DNA of 64,000 nucleotides from Bacillus safensis (GCA_030159235.1 BSBG01000003.1:310001-374000), one strand, 5' to 3'. Positions 19,467 through 29,460 are shown, numbered from the stretch's first letter. The notes: generated from the sequence alone by a model not told the origin. Translations and numbers: made by a program.

Positions 19467-20755
19467 CAGTGAAAACAATTCAATTCGATCAGCTGCAAGA
19501 AACGGTCTATCACGAAAAAATGGAGAGCGGACTTGACGTCTATGTGCTGCCAAAGCAAGGGTTTAACAAAACCTATGCGACCTTTACAACAAAATATGGC
19601 TCTGTCGATAACGAATTTGTGCCGCTTGGCAAAGAAGACATGATTCGAGTGCCTGACGGAATTGCCCATTTCTTAGAGCATAAGCTGTTTGAAAAAGAGG
19701 ATGGGGATGTGTTTCATACATTTAGTAAACAAGGAGCATCCGCAAACGCTTTTACAACGTTTACGAGAACGGCTTACTTATTCTCAAGCACTTCAAATGT
19801 CGAACAAAATCTTGAGACACTCATTGATTTTGTTCAAGAGCCTTATTTTACTGAAAAAACAGTCGAAAAAGAAAAGGGCATCATTGGTCAAGAGATTAAC
19901 ATGTATGATGACAATCCGGACTGGCGTTTATTCTTTGGTTTGATTGAAAATCTATATCAAGAGCATCCCGTCAGAATTGATATTGCTGGAACAGTAGAGA
20001 GTATTGCTCCTATTACAAAAGATCATTTGTATGAATGCTATGAAACGTTCTATCACCCAAGCAATATGCTTCTATTCGTTGTCGGTCCTGTTGATCCGAA
20101 GCAAATTTTAGATCAAGTCAGAGCGAATCAGGCGAAAAAGCCATTTACAGACCAGCCAGAGATCAAACGAAAAGACATCAATGAGCCTGAAGGTGTGTAC
20201 CGAAAAGAATACGAGCTTCCAATGAACGTACAAGGCTCTAAATGTATGTTCGGCTTAAAAACAAAGAATCCGCATAAAAAAGGAAATCAGCTGCTAAAGC
20301 ATGAGCTTGGCATGAATCTCATTTTAGAGACGCTGTTTGGCAAAAGCTCCTTACAATATGAACAAATGTACGAAAAAGGCTTAATTGATGAAACTTTCAG
20401 CTACGATTATACGGAAGAAGGTGGTTTTGGCTTCACTTCAGTTGGCGGAGATACAAATGATCCGGATCAGCTGGCAAAAGTATTAAAAGAAACCCTTCTT
20501 CAAGCAAAAAGCTTAATAACAGAAGAAAAAATTGAGCTTGCACGCAAGAAAAAAATCGGCAGCTTTTTAAAAGCGATGAACTCTCCCGAATACATTGCAA
20601 ACCAATTTACTCGATATGCATTTTTAGACATGAGCTTGTTTGATGTCGTAACCATGCTGGAACAAATTCAATTAGCTGATATTCAGCAAATTTTGGATGA
20701 AGAAATTGATGAAGAACGGATGTCCGTTTTCAAAGTCGTCCCAAAAACAAAATAA
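19463..20755 (+). CDS. ymfH: M16-family zinc peptidase YmfH
   Basis: A 430-residue active M16 peptidase. The inverted zinc motif HFLEH is at residues 69-73, and the third ligand is probably the Glu in EKGIIGQEINMYDD about 75 residues later. It starts inside the stop of ymfF, so the two are made together, consistent with a heterodimer closing around a peptide. Natural substrate unknown. It is followed by a strong terminator, so the next gene (MarR) is independent. Confidence 0.93.
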   Translation: MTVKTIQFDQLQETVYHEKMESGLDVYVLPKQGFNKTYATFTTKYGSVDNEFVPLGKEDMIRVPDGIAHFLEHKLFEKEDGDVFHTFSKQGASANAFTTFTRTAYLFSSTSNVEQNLETLIDFVQEPYFTEKTVEKEKGIIGQEINMYDDNPDWRLFFGLIENLYQEHPVRIDIAGTVESIAPITKDHLYECYETFYHPSNMLLFVVGPVDPKQILDQVRANQAKKPFTDQPEIKRKDINEPEGVYRKEYELPMNVQGSKCMFGLKTKNPHKKGNQLLKHELGMNLILETLFGKSSLQYEQMYEKGLIDETFSYDYTEEGGFGFTSVGGDTNDPDQLAKVLKETLLQAKSLITEEKIELARKKKIGSFLKAMNSPEYIANQFTRYAFLDMSLFDVVTMLEQIQLADIQQILDEEIDEERMSVFKVVPKTK

Positions 20756-20760
20756 ATGTA

Positions 20761-20799
20761 AAAAGACAAACTCTGTTGACCCTGAGTTTGTCTTTTTTA
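20761..20799 (+). terminator. Terminator after ymfH
   Basis: Stem AAAAGACAAACTC / GAGTTTGTCTTTT with a 10-base loop and T tract. Confidence 0.9.
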
Positions 20800-20838
20800 T
20801 GTCTAATTAGAAAAACACCTTATTCGCAAGGATATTGA

Positions 20839-20892
20839 TTGACAATTGTTTTGGTCATTAGTTAAACTCTTTAATAGTTAAACACTTAAACT
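20839..20892 (+). promoter_or_regulatory. Promoter and candidate MarR operator
   Basis: TTGACA (20839-20844), 17 bases, TTAAAC (20862-20867). Two exact copies of TAGTTAAAC (20859-20867 and 20875-20883) lie 16 bases apart start to start, with a further CTTAAAC at 20885. This suggests autoregulation by the following MarR protein. The same 9-mer occurs at 14672 before MmpL copy 1. Confidence 0.55.
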
Positions 20893-20907
20893 AAAAAGGA
20901 GCAGCAT

Positions 20908-21384
20908 ATGGAACAAAATAAAATTGCACAGCTCATTCAGAGGTATGCAGACGTCTATCTCATGATGGAGAAAAAAGTATCGAGTATGATCACCGAAAAG
21001 CTTGATAAAGAGCTGACACTTGATCAGTATTACTCGCTTCGATACATTAATTTACATCCTGGGTGTACATCAACGGACCTTGCGTATGTATGTAATGTGA
21101 ACAAAAGTGCTGTAACATCCATGACCAATCGACTTTTTACGAAAAACTATATTTTTCGTGAGCATGATCAAGCTGACAGAAGAAATGTTCACCTGTACGT
21201 CACGCTAGAGGGCAAAGATGTGGTCAGCCGAATGGAAAAGCAGCTTCAGGATCTCGTTCGATCTTATTTTGAAAAGCTAGAAGAAAAGGAAATGGAATCA
21301 TTTATTCAAACATATGAAAAGATCTATCAAGTGATCATCGAAGAGGAGGCACAAAGTACTAATGAGAGCAATCATAAAGGGTAG
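20908..21384 (+). CDS. MarR-family regulator (YdgG-like)
   Basis: A 158-residue winged-helix regulator. Recognition region STDLAYVCNVNKSAVTSMTNRL, wing with the family DRRNVHLYVTLEGK, and a helical dimerisation end. AAAAGGAG precedes the ATG. Its last 23 bases overlap the next transporter gene in another frame, so the pair is co-translated; B. subtilis ydgG-ydgH has the same arrangement at a different chromosomal site. It probably represses the transporter until a ligand binds. Confidence 0.9.
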   Translation: MEQNKIAQLIQRYADVYLMMEKKVSSMITEKLDKELTLDQYYSLRYINLHPGCTSTDLAYVCNVNKSAVTSMTNRLFTKNYIFREHDQADRRNVHLYVTLEGKDVVSRMEKQLQDLVRSYFEKLEEKEMESFIQTYEKIYQVIIEEEAQSTNESNHKG

Positions 21385-24300
21385 GTGGCTGATCACGATT
21401 CTGTGGATCGTATTAGCGGCAGTGTTACTCATCACTGCTCCTAATATGGCACAATTAACAAAAGAAAAAGGGCAAATTTCTGTACCAGACGGCTATCCGT
21501 CCTCATACGCCGATCAGCTATTAAAGAAAATGTCTGAAAACGGCGATACAGAAAAATCAATCGTCATTGTCTTTCAAGAAAAGAACATTGTGAAAGAAAG
21601 AGAAACATCTTTAAAAAAGGCAATGGACATTTTAGAAAAGGATCAAGATCTCCATGTAGAGGATATCACTTCATATTTTGAAGCGAATAAAGATATCAAA
21701 AAACAAATGCTCTCCAAAGATGAGACGACGCTCCTTGTTCCAGTTACATATGATTCAAACAAAATCAAAGCTTCCGATTTTAAAGAAAAAGTCAATGAAA
21801 AGCTGAAGAGCTTGAACTTAAAATTTGAAATGACAGGGCAGCCGTTAATAGATGATGATGTCATCACAAGCTCGCAGGAAGGCCTGAAGAAAACAGAGTT
21901 CATTACCATTGGGTTTATTCTCGTCGTCCTTGTGCTTGTCTTTAGATCAGCTGTGGCGCCTTTCGTTCCGTTAGTCGCAGTGGCACTGTCTTACTTAGTG
22001 AGTCAATCGATCGTGGCTTATTTAGTCAAATATCTCGACTTTCCGCTCTCGACCTTTACTCAAATTTTTATGGTCGCGATCATGTTTGGGATTGGAACGG
22101 ACTACTGTATACTGCTTCTCAGCCGCTTTAAGGAAGAGATCGCACACGGTAAAGATAAAATAGAGGCGATTCTGATCACATATAAAACAGCAGGAAAGAC
22201 CGTCTTATTCAGCGGTATTGCGGTTTTGATCGGTTTTACTTGTATTGGTCTGGCACAATTCCAGCTTTATAAATCAGCTGTTGCAGTAGCGGTTGGGGTT
22301 GCTGTGCTTATCGTGGCACTTCTCACGATTGTCCCGTTCTTTATGGCCGTTTTAGGAAAAGTGTTATTTTGGCCGATTAAAGGCGATATTGCCCACCCGC
22401 AGTCAAAAATGTGGGAAACAGCAGGCCGCTTTTCATTTAAAAAACCGCTTTTCAGCTTATTAATCGTAGGAATCATTACGCTTCCGCCAATTCTCATGTA
22501 TAAAGGAACCCTTTCTTATAACAGTTTGGATGAAATTGGTAATAAATACGAATCGGTTAATGCATTCAATACCATTTCTGATAAATTCGGACCAGGTGAA
22601 GCACTCCCAGCAACAGTTGTCGTGAAATCATCTGACCTTTTAGACAACAATGAAGGCCTGATTGCCATTGAAAAGCTCAGTCGTGCGATTGAACAAACAG
22701 ATGGCGTAAGCAAAGTCAGAAGTGCCACCCGTCCTGTCGGTAAAGGACTAAGTGATCTGTACGTGAAGTCACAAGCCAAAGAGCTGAACACTGGACTTGA
22801 TAAAAGCAATGAAGGCTTGAAAAAAATTCAGGATGCCCTGACGACAATGAGTCAATCCATTGAGGATCAAACGCCGCAAATCAAATCATCTGGAAAGGGC
22901 ATTAACCAGCTGATTTCTGGTACTGAATCAGTGCAAACAGGCATTCAAAATGTTGAAAAATCTTTAAGAGATTTGCAAGACGGAATTGACCAAAACAAAA
23001 AAGGTGTAGCAGCCATTAAAGAAAAAATCAAAGGTGCGAAAAAGGAATTAACAGCTCAGCTCGCACAAGTGAATCAGCAAGTTACGCTATATAAAAGCAT
23101 TTCCAAAGAATTAAAGGCTGCCTTAGCACAAGTGGATACGTCATCCTCTGCCGCAGCGGATGTAAAAGTGTTGATCAAACAAGCAAATACACAATTTAGT
23201 ACACTTGAAAAGCAAATCCCGCAGGTGAAAGAAAATCAATCGTATCAAGCAATCAAAGCTTCATACAATGAACTTTCTGCGACCTTGCAAGAAGGGGCCA
23301 AACAGGCAGACAGCTACGCAAAACAAGCAAAAGAAGCCAAAAAACAGCTTGAAGCAGCTGATGCCTTTATCGCACAAGCTTCAGAGCAGCAAAAAGTCTT
23401 GACGAATCAAATTGATCAGCTCATTGCTGGTTTAGACGCAGTTGAAAATGGACTGGATCAAACGTCTAAAGGCCAAGGACAATTAGCTGATAATATGCCA
23501 AAGCTTGCAAATGGAGCTGGCGAAGTGATTGATGGTCAAAAGCAAATGAAAGAAAAGATTGGCGGCTTTGGGGATGACCTGACCAAGCTGACAGACGGTC
23601 TGAACAAAAGTGTAGATGGACTGGAGAAAATTTCAAGCGGCTTAATGGGTGCAGGTGACTATCTAGATGAACTGAAAAATGCACCAGATCAAGACATGGC
23701 TGGCTGGTTTATTCCAAAAGATGTCCTGAAAAATAAAGCATTCAAGCAAGTATTTGATTCGTACATGTCAGATGATCGCAAGATGACAAAAATTGATGTC
23801 ATTTTAGAAAAAAACCCATATGGCAATGAAGCCTTGTCGACGATCAAACAAGTAGAAGCGTCTGTCGAACGGGCACTTCCTGAAACAAACCTAAAAGATG
23901 CGTCATTTGGTGTTTCAGGTGTATCAAGTATGAACGCTGATTTAAAACAGCTGTCAGATCAAGATTTCAATAAGACAGTACTGTACATGATGATCGGTAT
24001 TTTCCTCATATTGGTGATCCTGTTCCGTTCGCTTGTCATGCCGCTCTACTTAGTAGGTTCACTCATTTTGACTTACTTTGCAGCCATTGGTGTAACAGAA
24101 TTTATTTTCACCCATTTCTTCGGATATCCGGGCATTAACTGGGCTGTTCCATTCTTTGGATTTGTTATATTAATGGCGCTCGGAGTCGATTATTCGATTT
24201 TCCTAATGGAGCGGTTCAATGAATACAAAACGAAAGACATTCAGTATGCTATGACTGAATCAATGAAGAATATGGGATCTGTCATTATGTCGGCTGCTGT

Positions 24301-24481
24301 TATTTTGGCAGGAACATTTGCCGCAATGCTACCTTCAGGTGTGCTGTCTCTCTTACAGATTGCAACCCTTGTCCTAACGGGACTTTTACTGTACGCACTC
24401 GTTGTGCTACCATTATTTGTACCTGTGATGGTGAAATTGTTCGGATCAGCTAACTGGTTCCCATTTAAACGAAAAGAATAG
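21362..24481 (+). CDS. MmpL/RND-type transporter, copy 2 (YdgH-like)
   Basis: A 1039-residue paralog of the gene at 14924, collinear over its whole length. FGIGTDYCILLLSRFKEE is identical in both copies; LGVDYSIFLMERFNEY is the second motif. Membrane bundles at about 175-350 and 870-1030 flank a long extracytoplasmic helical region with D-G-L-x-x-x repeats resembling YhgE/Pip-type stalks. ATG at 21362, GAGGAGG about 12 bases before. The MarR gene overlaps and probably controls it. Likely exports a lipid or hydrophobic compound; the cargo is unknown. Confidence 0.88.
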   Translation: MRAIIKGRWLITILWIVLAAVLLITAPNMAQLTKEKGQISVPDGYPSSYADQLLKKMSENGDTEKSIVIVFQEKNIVKERETSLKKAMDILEKDQDLHVEDITSYFEANKDIKKQMLSKDETTLLVPVTYDSNKIKASDFKEKVNEKLKSLNLKFEMTGQPLIDDDVITSSQEGLKKTEFITIGFILVVLVLVFRSAVAPFVPLVAVALSYLVSQSIVAYLVKYLDFPLSTFTQIFMVAIMFGIGTDYCILLLSRFKEEIAHGKDKIEAILITYKTAGKTVLFSGIAVLIGFTCIGLAQFQLYKSAVAVAVGVAVLIVALLTIVPFFMAVLGKVLFWPIKGDIAHPQSKMWETAGRFSFKKPLFSLLIVGIITLPPILMYKGTLSYNSLDEIGNKYESVNAFNTISDKFGPGEALPATVVVKSSDLLDNNEGLIAIEKLSRAIEQTDGVSKVRSATRPVGKGLSDLYVKSQAKELNTGLDKSNEGLKKIQDALTTMSQSIEDQTPQIKSSGKGINQLISGTESVQTGIQNVEKSLRDLQDGIDQNKKGVAAIKEKIKGAKKELTAQLAQVNQQVTLYKSISKELKAALAQVDTSSSAAADVKVLIKQANTQFSTLEKQIPQVKENQSYQAIKASYNELSATLQEGAKQADSYAKQAKEAKKQLEAADAFIAQASEQQKVLTNQIDQLIAGLDAVENGLDQTSKGQGQLADNMPKLANGAGEVIDGQKQMKEKIGGFGDDLTKLTDGLNKSVDGLEKISSGLMGAGDYLDELKNAPDQDMAGWFIPKDVLKNKAFKQVFDSYMSDDRKMTKIDVILEKNPYGNEALSTIKQVEASVERALPETNLKDASFGVSGVSSMNADLKQLSDQDFNKTVLYMMIGIFLILVILFRSLVMPLYLVGSLILTYFAAIGVTEFIFTHFFGYPGINWAVPFFGFVILMALGVDYSIFLMERFNEYKTKDIQYAMTESMKNMGSVIMSAAVILAGTFAAMLPSGVLSLLQIATLVLTGLLLYALVVLPLFVPVMVKLFGSANWFPFKRKE

Positions 24482-24512
24482 GTATCCCAAATAGAAAGTA
24501 GGAATGAATGTT

Positions 24513-25241
24513 ATGAGTCATTGGGCGCTGATTACGGGTGCCAGTGGCGGGATTGGGCAGGCCGTAGCCAAAAAGCTTGCCCAAGAAGGCTGCCACGTGA
24601 TGCTCCATTATCACAAAAATGAACAGGCAGCTGTGCGCCTCGCCGCTCATCTAGAAAAGGCATATCACATTCAGACACATGTCGTTCAAGCCGATTTAGC
24701 TAAAACGGGCGGAGCAGATGAGCTTGTGAGCCGTCTGCCGCTGTGTCCAGAGATTCTTATTTTAAATAGTGGTAAGAGTCATGTTGGATTAGTGACAGAT
24801 ACAGAAAAAGCCGTATTAGCCAGTATGGTGCAGCTCCATGTCACAAGTCCATATGAGCTTACGCAAGCCCTTTTACCGGCCATGATTCAAAAGAAAGCAG
24901 GGCACATCATTGCGGTCAGCTCGATATGGGGAGAAACGGGTGCATCATGTGAGGTGCTGTATAGCATGGTCAAAGGTGCACAAAATGCGTTTATTAAAGG
25001 ATTAGCCAAAGAGCTTGCTCCAAGTGGAATTAGAGCAAACGCTGTCTCGCCAGGTGCGGTCAAGACAGATATGATGAAAAATTTTACGCAAGAAGACATC
25101 TCGATGCTGGAAGAAGAAATTCCGCTTGGCCGGCTTGCAGCGCCTGATGAGATTGCAGATGTTATTTGGTTTCTCGCCTCAAAACAGTCAAGTTACATCA
25201 CAGGGCAAATTTTATCCGTTAACGGCGGCTGGTACTGTTAA
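24513..25241 (+). CDS. ymfI: SDR oxidoreductase, EF-P 5-aminopentanone reductase
   Basis: A 242-residue short-chain dehydrogenase. NADPH site TGASGGIG near residue 9, catalytic Ser in SSIWGE and YSMVK (Tyr-x-x-x-Lys), C-terminal SYITGQILSVNGGW. In B. subtilis YmfI completes the 5-aminopentanol modification on the conserved lysine of elongation factor P; this role is taken from the ortholog. I prefer ATG 24513; ATG 24504 is also in frame. In B. subtilis it directly follows ymfH, whereas here marR-mmpL lies in between. Confidence 0.9.
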   Translation: MSHWALITGASGGIGQAVAKKLAQEGCHVMLHYHKNEQAAVRLAAHLEKAYHIQTHVVQADLAKTGGADELVSRLPLCPEILILNSGKSHVGLVTDTEKAVLASMVQLHVTSPYELTQALLPAMIQKKAGHIIAVSSIWGETGASCEVLYSMVKGAQNAFIKGLAKELAPSGIRANAVSPGAVKTDMMKNFTQEDISMLEEEIPLGRLAAPDEIADVIWFLASKQSSYITGQILSVNGGWYC

Positions 25242-25314
25242 AAAACGTGTATAATTCCTCTCTCCATGACAAAAGCTATGGCTGTAATTCATCTTTTCGA
25301 ATGGAGGAATCGAC

Positions 25315-25572
25315 ATGTCTGTACTTGAGAACTGGGACCATTGGAAAAACTTTTTAGGAGACCGTTTAAATCATGCGCAGGATAAAGGTTTAGAAGGTGA
25401 TACCATCAATAACCTTGCGTATGAAATTGGCGGATATCTAGCTAACGAAGTTGAAGCAAAGAACGAGCAGGAAAGAGTACTTGCTGACCTTTGGAGCGTT
25501 GCGTCAGAAGATGAGCAGCGTGCCATTGCAAATATGATGGTCAAGCTAGTTGAAAATAATAGCTCGCACTAA
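25315..25572 (+). CDS. ymfJ: DUF3243 protein YmfJ
   Basis: An 85-residue soluble helical protein of the DUF3243 family (VLENWDHWKNFLGDRLNHA start). GGAGGAAT lies 8 bases before the ATG. No catalytic motif is visible and the function is unknown. It has its own terminator. Confidence 0.92.
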   Translation: MSVLENWDHWKNFLGDRLNHAQDKGLEGDTINNLAYEIGGYLANEVEAKNEQERVLADLWSVASEDEQRAIANMMVKLVENNSSH

Positions 25573-25573
25573 A

Positions 25574-25609
25574 CAAAAAGAGGGGTCGTTTGTGCCTCTC
25601 TTTTTATTT
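25574..25609 (+). terminator. Terminator after ymfJ
   Basis: Stem AAAAAGAGG / CCTCTCTTTTT with a 10-base loop and T tract. Confidence 0.85.
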
Positions 25610-25703
25610 TAACTGTTTCACAACATTGTGCTTTCTAAAAATGTGAAAATGCTTTATGATAAAAGAAGGTAAAAATTTGCCACAATGAAGGGGGTAATAT
25701 CAT

Positions 25704-26495
25704 TTGGCAAAGCTCGAATGGTATTTTGAATATGAGATACAGGTCAACCGTCCCGGACTTTTAGGAGACATTTCTTCTCTAATGGGGATGCTTTCAATTA
25801 ATATTGTGACAATCAATGGTGTTGATGTATCAAGACGCGGAATGCTTTTGCGCTGTGACCACACAGAGCAAATTAAGCGCCTTGAATCAATTTTAAATAC
25901 AATGGAAACGATAAAAGTAACGAAATTAAGACAGCCAAAACTGCGAGACCGCTTAGCTGTCCGCCACGGAAGATACATACAGCGTGATGCGGATGACAAA
26001 AAGACGTTCCGTTTTGAAAGGGACGAGCTTGGTCTTCTTGTTGATTTTATGGCTGAACTATTTAAAAAAGAAGGGCATAAATTGATTGGAATTCGCGGGA
26101 TGCCGCGTGTCGGAAAAACAGAATCAATTGTGGCTTCAAGTGTTTGTGCAAGTAAGAGATGGCTGTTTGTATCGTCTACACTTTTGAAACAGACGATCCG
26201 AAGTCAGCTGATCGCAGATGAATACAGCCCAGATAACGTCTTTATTATTGATGGGATTGTGTCGACTCGAAGAGGTTCTGAGAAGCATTTGCAGCTTTTA
26301 AGAGAAATTATGAGACTGCCGGCAACGAAAGTGGTTGAGCATCCAGACATTTTTATTCAAAATTCAGAATATACAATGGATGATTTCGACTATATTATTG
26401 AATTGCGTAATAGTGCAGACGAAGAGATTACATATGAGCATGCTGAAGAACCACAAGTGTTTGATCATTCTGGTTTTTCTGGCTTCGATTTTTAA
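25704..26495 (+). CDS. ymfK: YmfK family protein (DUF3388)
   Basis: A 263-residue protein starting with TTG at 25704 after AAGGGGG. Residues 1-75 look like an ACT regulatory domain (RPGLLGDISSLMGMLSINIVTINGVDV). The second part carries a P-loop-like GMPRVGKTES near residue 132 and an STRRGSEKHLQLLRE segment, so nucleotide binding is likely. The family is conserved next to ymfM and pgsA in Bacillus; function unknown. Confidence 0.9.
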   Translation: MAKLEWYFEYEIQVNRPGLLGDISSLMGMLSINIVTINGVDVSRRGMLLRCDHTEQIKRLESILNTMETIKVTKLRQPKLRDRLAVRHGRYIQRDADDKKTFRFERDELGLLVDFMAELFKKEGHKLIGIRGMPRVGKTESIVASSVCASKRWLFVSSTLLKQTIRSQLIADEYSPDNVFIIDGIVSTRRGSEKHLQLLREIMRLPATKVVEHPDIFIQNSEYTMDDFDYIIELRNSADEEITYEHAEEPQVFDHSGFSGFDF

Positions 26496-26518
26496 TATGG
26501 TAATGGTAGGTGTTTGTT

Positions 26519-27418
26519 TTGACTGAATTGGGAAAACGGCTCGTTGAGGCCAGAGAGGAAAAAGGGATGTCGCTGGAGGATCTTCAGACGGTTACCAAAA
26601 TCCAAAAGCGCTATTTACTAGCAATCGAACAAGGAAACTATGATATTATTCCAGGTAAATTTTACGTCAGAGCGTTTATTAAACAATATGCCGAAGCCGT
26701 TGGACTGAATCCTGAACAATTGTTCGAAGAATTTCGTAAGGATGTTCCAAGCACGTATAACGATGAAGTATCTGATAAATTATCTAATATTAAGCCGCAA
26801 AGAGAGCTGCCAAAGCCTGCCTCTAAAGTGCTTGAACTATTGCCGACAATCTTCATTATTGGAGGCATCCTTGTAGTCATCGCTATCATTTATGTGATCG
26901 TGCAGGCGGTCAATCATGATAGTGGACAGAAGAATAATCAGGCGGCTCCTCAGAAATCAGAATCTAAATATGAAGTATCTGAGGATTCATCCCTTGCAAA
27001 AGATCAAAAGAAAAAAGAAAAAGCTTCGTCAGATGATAAAGAAAAATCATCTGAAAAAGACGATTCATCAAAAGATGATGAAACTGTATCTTTGAAGGCG
27101 ACGAATACAGAAGGCTCGACAACAACGTATGAAGTATCAGGTGCAGATGAGATGGAGTTAACCATCTCTGCCTCGCAAGCTTCATGGCTGCGCGTAAGAG
27201 ACGAATCTGGAAACGTGCTGAAGATGGGTGAACTAAAAGATGGCGAATCGTTTAAAACAGACCTGTCTGATCTTTCTCAGGTCGATATCCGTCTAGGCAA
27301 TGCGTCTGGAATTGATATCAAGGTAAATGATGAGACGCTTAAGTACGAATTAGACCCTAAGAACACCATGACACAAAATATTGTGATTGTGAATAAAGGA
27401 AAGAAAAAGTCATCTTAA
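26519..27418 (+). CDS. ymfM: RodZ-like membrane protein YmfM
   Basis: About 299 residues: an N-terminal HTH_25 domain (LGKRLVEAREEKGMSLEDLQ to about residue 85), a single membrane helix (TIFIIGGILVVIAIIYVIV, about 110-130), an acidic/serine/lysine linker, and a C-terminal DUF4115 domain. This is the RodZ architecture, which links MreB to the cell-wall elongation machinery. TTG 26519 has GGTAGGTG at good distance; GTG 26510 is the alternative. A role in cell shape is inferred from the family. Confidence 0.9.
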   Translation: MTELGKRLVEAREEKGMSLEDLQTVTKIQKRYLLAIEQGNYDIIPGKFYVRAFIKQYAEAVGLNPEQLFEEFRKDVPSTYNDEVSDKLSNIKPQRELPKPASKVLELLPTIFIIGGILVVIAIIYVIVQAVNHDSGQKNNQAAPQKSESKYEVSEDSSLAKDQKKKEKASSDDKEKSSEKDDSSKDDETVSLKATNTEGSTTTYEVSGADEMELTISASQASWLRVRDESGNVLKMGELKDGESFKTDLSDLSQVDIRLGNASGIDIKVNDETLKYELDPKNTMTQNIVIVNKGKKKSS

Positions 27419-27440
27419 GCAAGTAGATGACTTTTCTTTT
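27403..27440 (+). terminator. Terminator after ymfM
   Basis: Stem AAAAGTCATCT / AGATGACTTTT then CTTTTG; the left arm includes the last ymfM codons. Confidence 0.85.
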
Positions 27441-27493
27441 GTTCCTACTATTATATATACATAAAAATTTGCATTATTGGAGGACTGGATTTT

Positions 27494-28075
27494 ATGTTTA
27501 ACTTACCGAATAAAATAACTCTTTCTAGGATCGCCTTGATCCCTGTTTTTATGATCATTATGCTTGCACCATTTGATTGGGGTGTTGCACGCTTTGGCGA
27601 TGTCAGCATCGAAATGACGCACCTTGTTGGAGCGATTCTATTTATTGTCGCTTCAACAACTGACTGGATTGATGGGTACTACGCACGTAAGTTTAATTTA
27701 GTGACAAACTTTGGTAAATTTTTAGATCCACTTGCAGATAAATTGCTTGTTTCAGCTGCTTTAATTATACTTGTTCAATATAACCTCACACCGGCATGGA
27801 TGGCGATTGTGATCATTAGCCGTGAATTTGCTGTAACAGGTCTAAGGCTTGTATTAGCCGGAGGCGGTGAAGTGGTGGCGGCCAATATGCTTGGAAAGGT
27901 GAAAACATGGGCGCAAATCATTGCGATTTCAGCACTTTTACTGCATAACCTGCCGTTTGAACTTGTATCATTCCCGTTTGGAGATCTTGCGATGTGGGTA
28001 GCGGTGTTCTTCACTGTTGTCTCAGGCTGGGATTACTTTGTAAAAAACTGGGAAGCTTTAAAGAATTCTAACTAA
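27494..28075 (+). CDS. pgsA: Phosphatidylglycerophosphate synthase
   Basis: A 193-residue membrane enzyme that joins CDP-diacylglycerol and glycerol-3-phosphate. The CDP-alcohol phosphotransferase signature DG-x2-AR-x8-G-x3-D-x3-D is complete ([20 protein letters not shown] followed by LADK, about residues 57-80). Several hydrophobic helices follow. GGAGG precedes the ATG. Essential for phosphatidylglycerol and hence cardiolipin. cinA starts 16 bases downstream. Confidence 0.97.
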   Translation: MFNLPNKITLSRIALIPVFMIIMLAPFDWGVARFGDVSIEMTHLVGAILFIVASTTDWIDGYYARKFNLVTNFGKFLDPLADKLLVSAALIILVQYNLTPAWMAIVIISREFAVTGLRLVLAGGGEVVAANMLGKVKTWAQIIAISALLLHNLPFELVSFPFGDLAMWVAVFFTVVSGWDYFVKNWEALKNSN

Positions 28076-28091
28076 AAAGGACGTGTACGCT

Positions 28092-29342
28092 TTGAAGTCA
28101 GAGAGAAAAGCAGAAATTATTGCAGTCGGTTCCGAACTATTGCTAGGGCAAATTACGAATACGAATGCACAATTCATCAGCAAACAACTAGCTGAAATTG
28201 GTGTAAATGTTTATTACCACACAGCAGTTGGTGACAATCCAGAGCGTTTAAAAAAGGCCATTCAGGTGGCACAGGAAAGATCCAATTTTATTATCTTCTC
28301 AGGTGGTCTTGGACCAACCAAAGATGACTTAACAAAAGAAACCATTGCGAGCACGCTCGGGAAAGAGCTTGTGCTAAATGAAGAAGCTTTTGAATCGATT
28401 CAAGATTACTTTCGAAAGACTGGCCGCGATATGTCACCGAACAACCGTAAGCAGGCACTCGTTCTCGAAGGATCTGATGTGCTCGTGAACCGGTTCGGGA
28501 TGGCTCCAGGTATGTTTGTTCAAGAAGACGATACGTTTTATATACTGCTTCCTGGGCCGCCAAGTGAACTCCACCCGATGTTTGAAAACGAGGCAAAGCC
28601 GCTAATTTCTGAGAAACTTGGCTTAAAGGAAAAAATCGTGTCTGTTGTCCTGCGCTTCTTTGGAATCGGTGAGTCGCAGCTTGAAACAGATCTAGAAGAT
28701 TTAATTGATGCTCAAACCAATCCGACGATTGCACCACTCGCATCTGACGGTGAAGTGACGCTAAGGCTTACCGCTAAGCATGAGGATGAAAAAGAAACGG
28801 AGCGTCTGTTAAAAGAAACAGAAGCGCAAATTTTAGCGCGTGTAGGTGAGTACTTCTACGGATATGGGGAGACATCACTTGTCCGCGAAGCGTCAAAGGC
28901 CTTGCACGAACACGGGAAAACAGTAGCGGCAGCAGAAAGTCTGACTGGCGGAATGTTCTCCGAATGGCTGACAGATCTTGAAGGGGCTTCATCGATTTTG
29001 AACGGAAGTGTGGTCTGCTATACAAATCAAGTAAAGCAGCAGGTGCTCGGATGCCGCGAAGAAACACTGTCTTCTCATGGTGCTGTCAGCAAAGAGTGCG
29101 CTTTAGAACTTGCTGAAGGGGTTAGAAAGCTGACCGGAAGTGATATTGGTATTAGTTTTACCGGCGTGGCAGGCCCTGCAAGTCAAGAGGGACAGCCGGT
29201 CGGAAAAGTGTTTATCGGACTATCCACAAAAGACCAGACAGATGTATTTGAATGGATGTTTACAGGCAGCCGCTCCGGTATTCGAAAGCGCGCTGTGAAG
29301 TATGGTCTGCATCACTTACTCACATTATTAAAAGAGAGTTAA
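28092..29342 (+). CDS. cinA: CinA competence/damage-inducible protein
   Basis: A 416-residue two-domain protein: an N-terminal MoaB/COG1058 domain ([31 protein letters not shown]) and a C-terminal NMN-amidase-like CinA domain ([15 protein letters not shown]). TTG 28092 about 9 bases after AAGGACG gives the family start and the B. subtilis length; GTG 28083 is too close to the ribosome site. Families of this type hydrolyse ADP-ribose and deamidate NMN. It sits before recA, and co-transcription in competence is known in B. subtilis. Confidence 0.95.
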   Translation: MKSERKAEIIAVGSELLLGQITNTNAQFISKQLAEIGVNVYYHTAVGDNPERLKKAIQVAQERSNFIIFSGGLGPTKDDLTKETIASTLGKELVLNEEAFESIQDYFRKTGRDMSPNNRKQALVLEGSDVLVNRFGMAPGMFVQEDDTFYILLPGPPSELHPMFENEAKPLISEKLGLKEKIVSVVLRFFGIGESQLETDLEDLIDAQTNPTIAPLASDGEVTLRLTAKHEDEKETERLLKETEAQILARVGEYFYGYGETSLVREASKALHEHGKTVAAAESLTGGMFSEWLTDLEGASSILNGSVVCYTNQVKQQVLGCREETLSSHGAVSKECALELAEGVRKLTGSDIGISFTGVAGPASQEGQPVGKVFIGLSTKDQTDVFEWMFTGSRSGIRKRAVKYGLHHLLTLLKES

Positions 29343-29419
29343 TTTTGTTTTTTGTTAGGTTTACTCCTTTACAAAAGAGCGTTTTTTCTAATAGAAACCA
29401 CTCTTTTCTTAAACAATCT

Positions 29420-29460
29420 GCCAAGAAAAAAATCGAATATGTGTTCGTTTTTTTCTTGGC
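29420..29460 (+). terminator. Terminator-like hairpin between cinA and recA
   Basis: Long inverted repeat GCCAAGAAAAAAATCGAA / TTCGTTTTTTTCTTGGC (one bulged base), with a T-rich right arm. Its tip is the LexA box. It probably limits cinA read-through into recA. Confidence 0.7.
29434..29447 (+). promoter_or_regulatory. LexA (DinR) SOS box of recA
   Basis: CGAATATGTGTTCG matches the Bacillus SOS operator CGAAC-N4-GTTCG with one difference, and is nearly identical to the B. subtilis recA operator as I recall it. It lies 9 bases upstream of the -35. Confidence 0.9.

Noticed and set aside
20761..20907. ymfH and marR as one operon
   Set aside because: A strong terminator and a separate TTGACA promoter lie between them.
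28291..28743. 150-codon minus-strand frame inside cinA
   Set aside because: Complement of a conserved CinA domain; no family resemblance or start signal.
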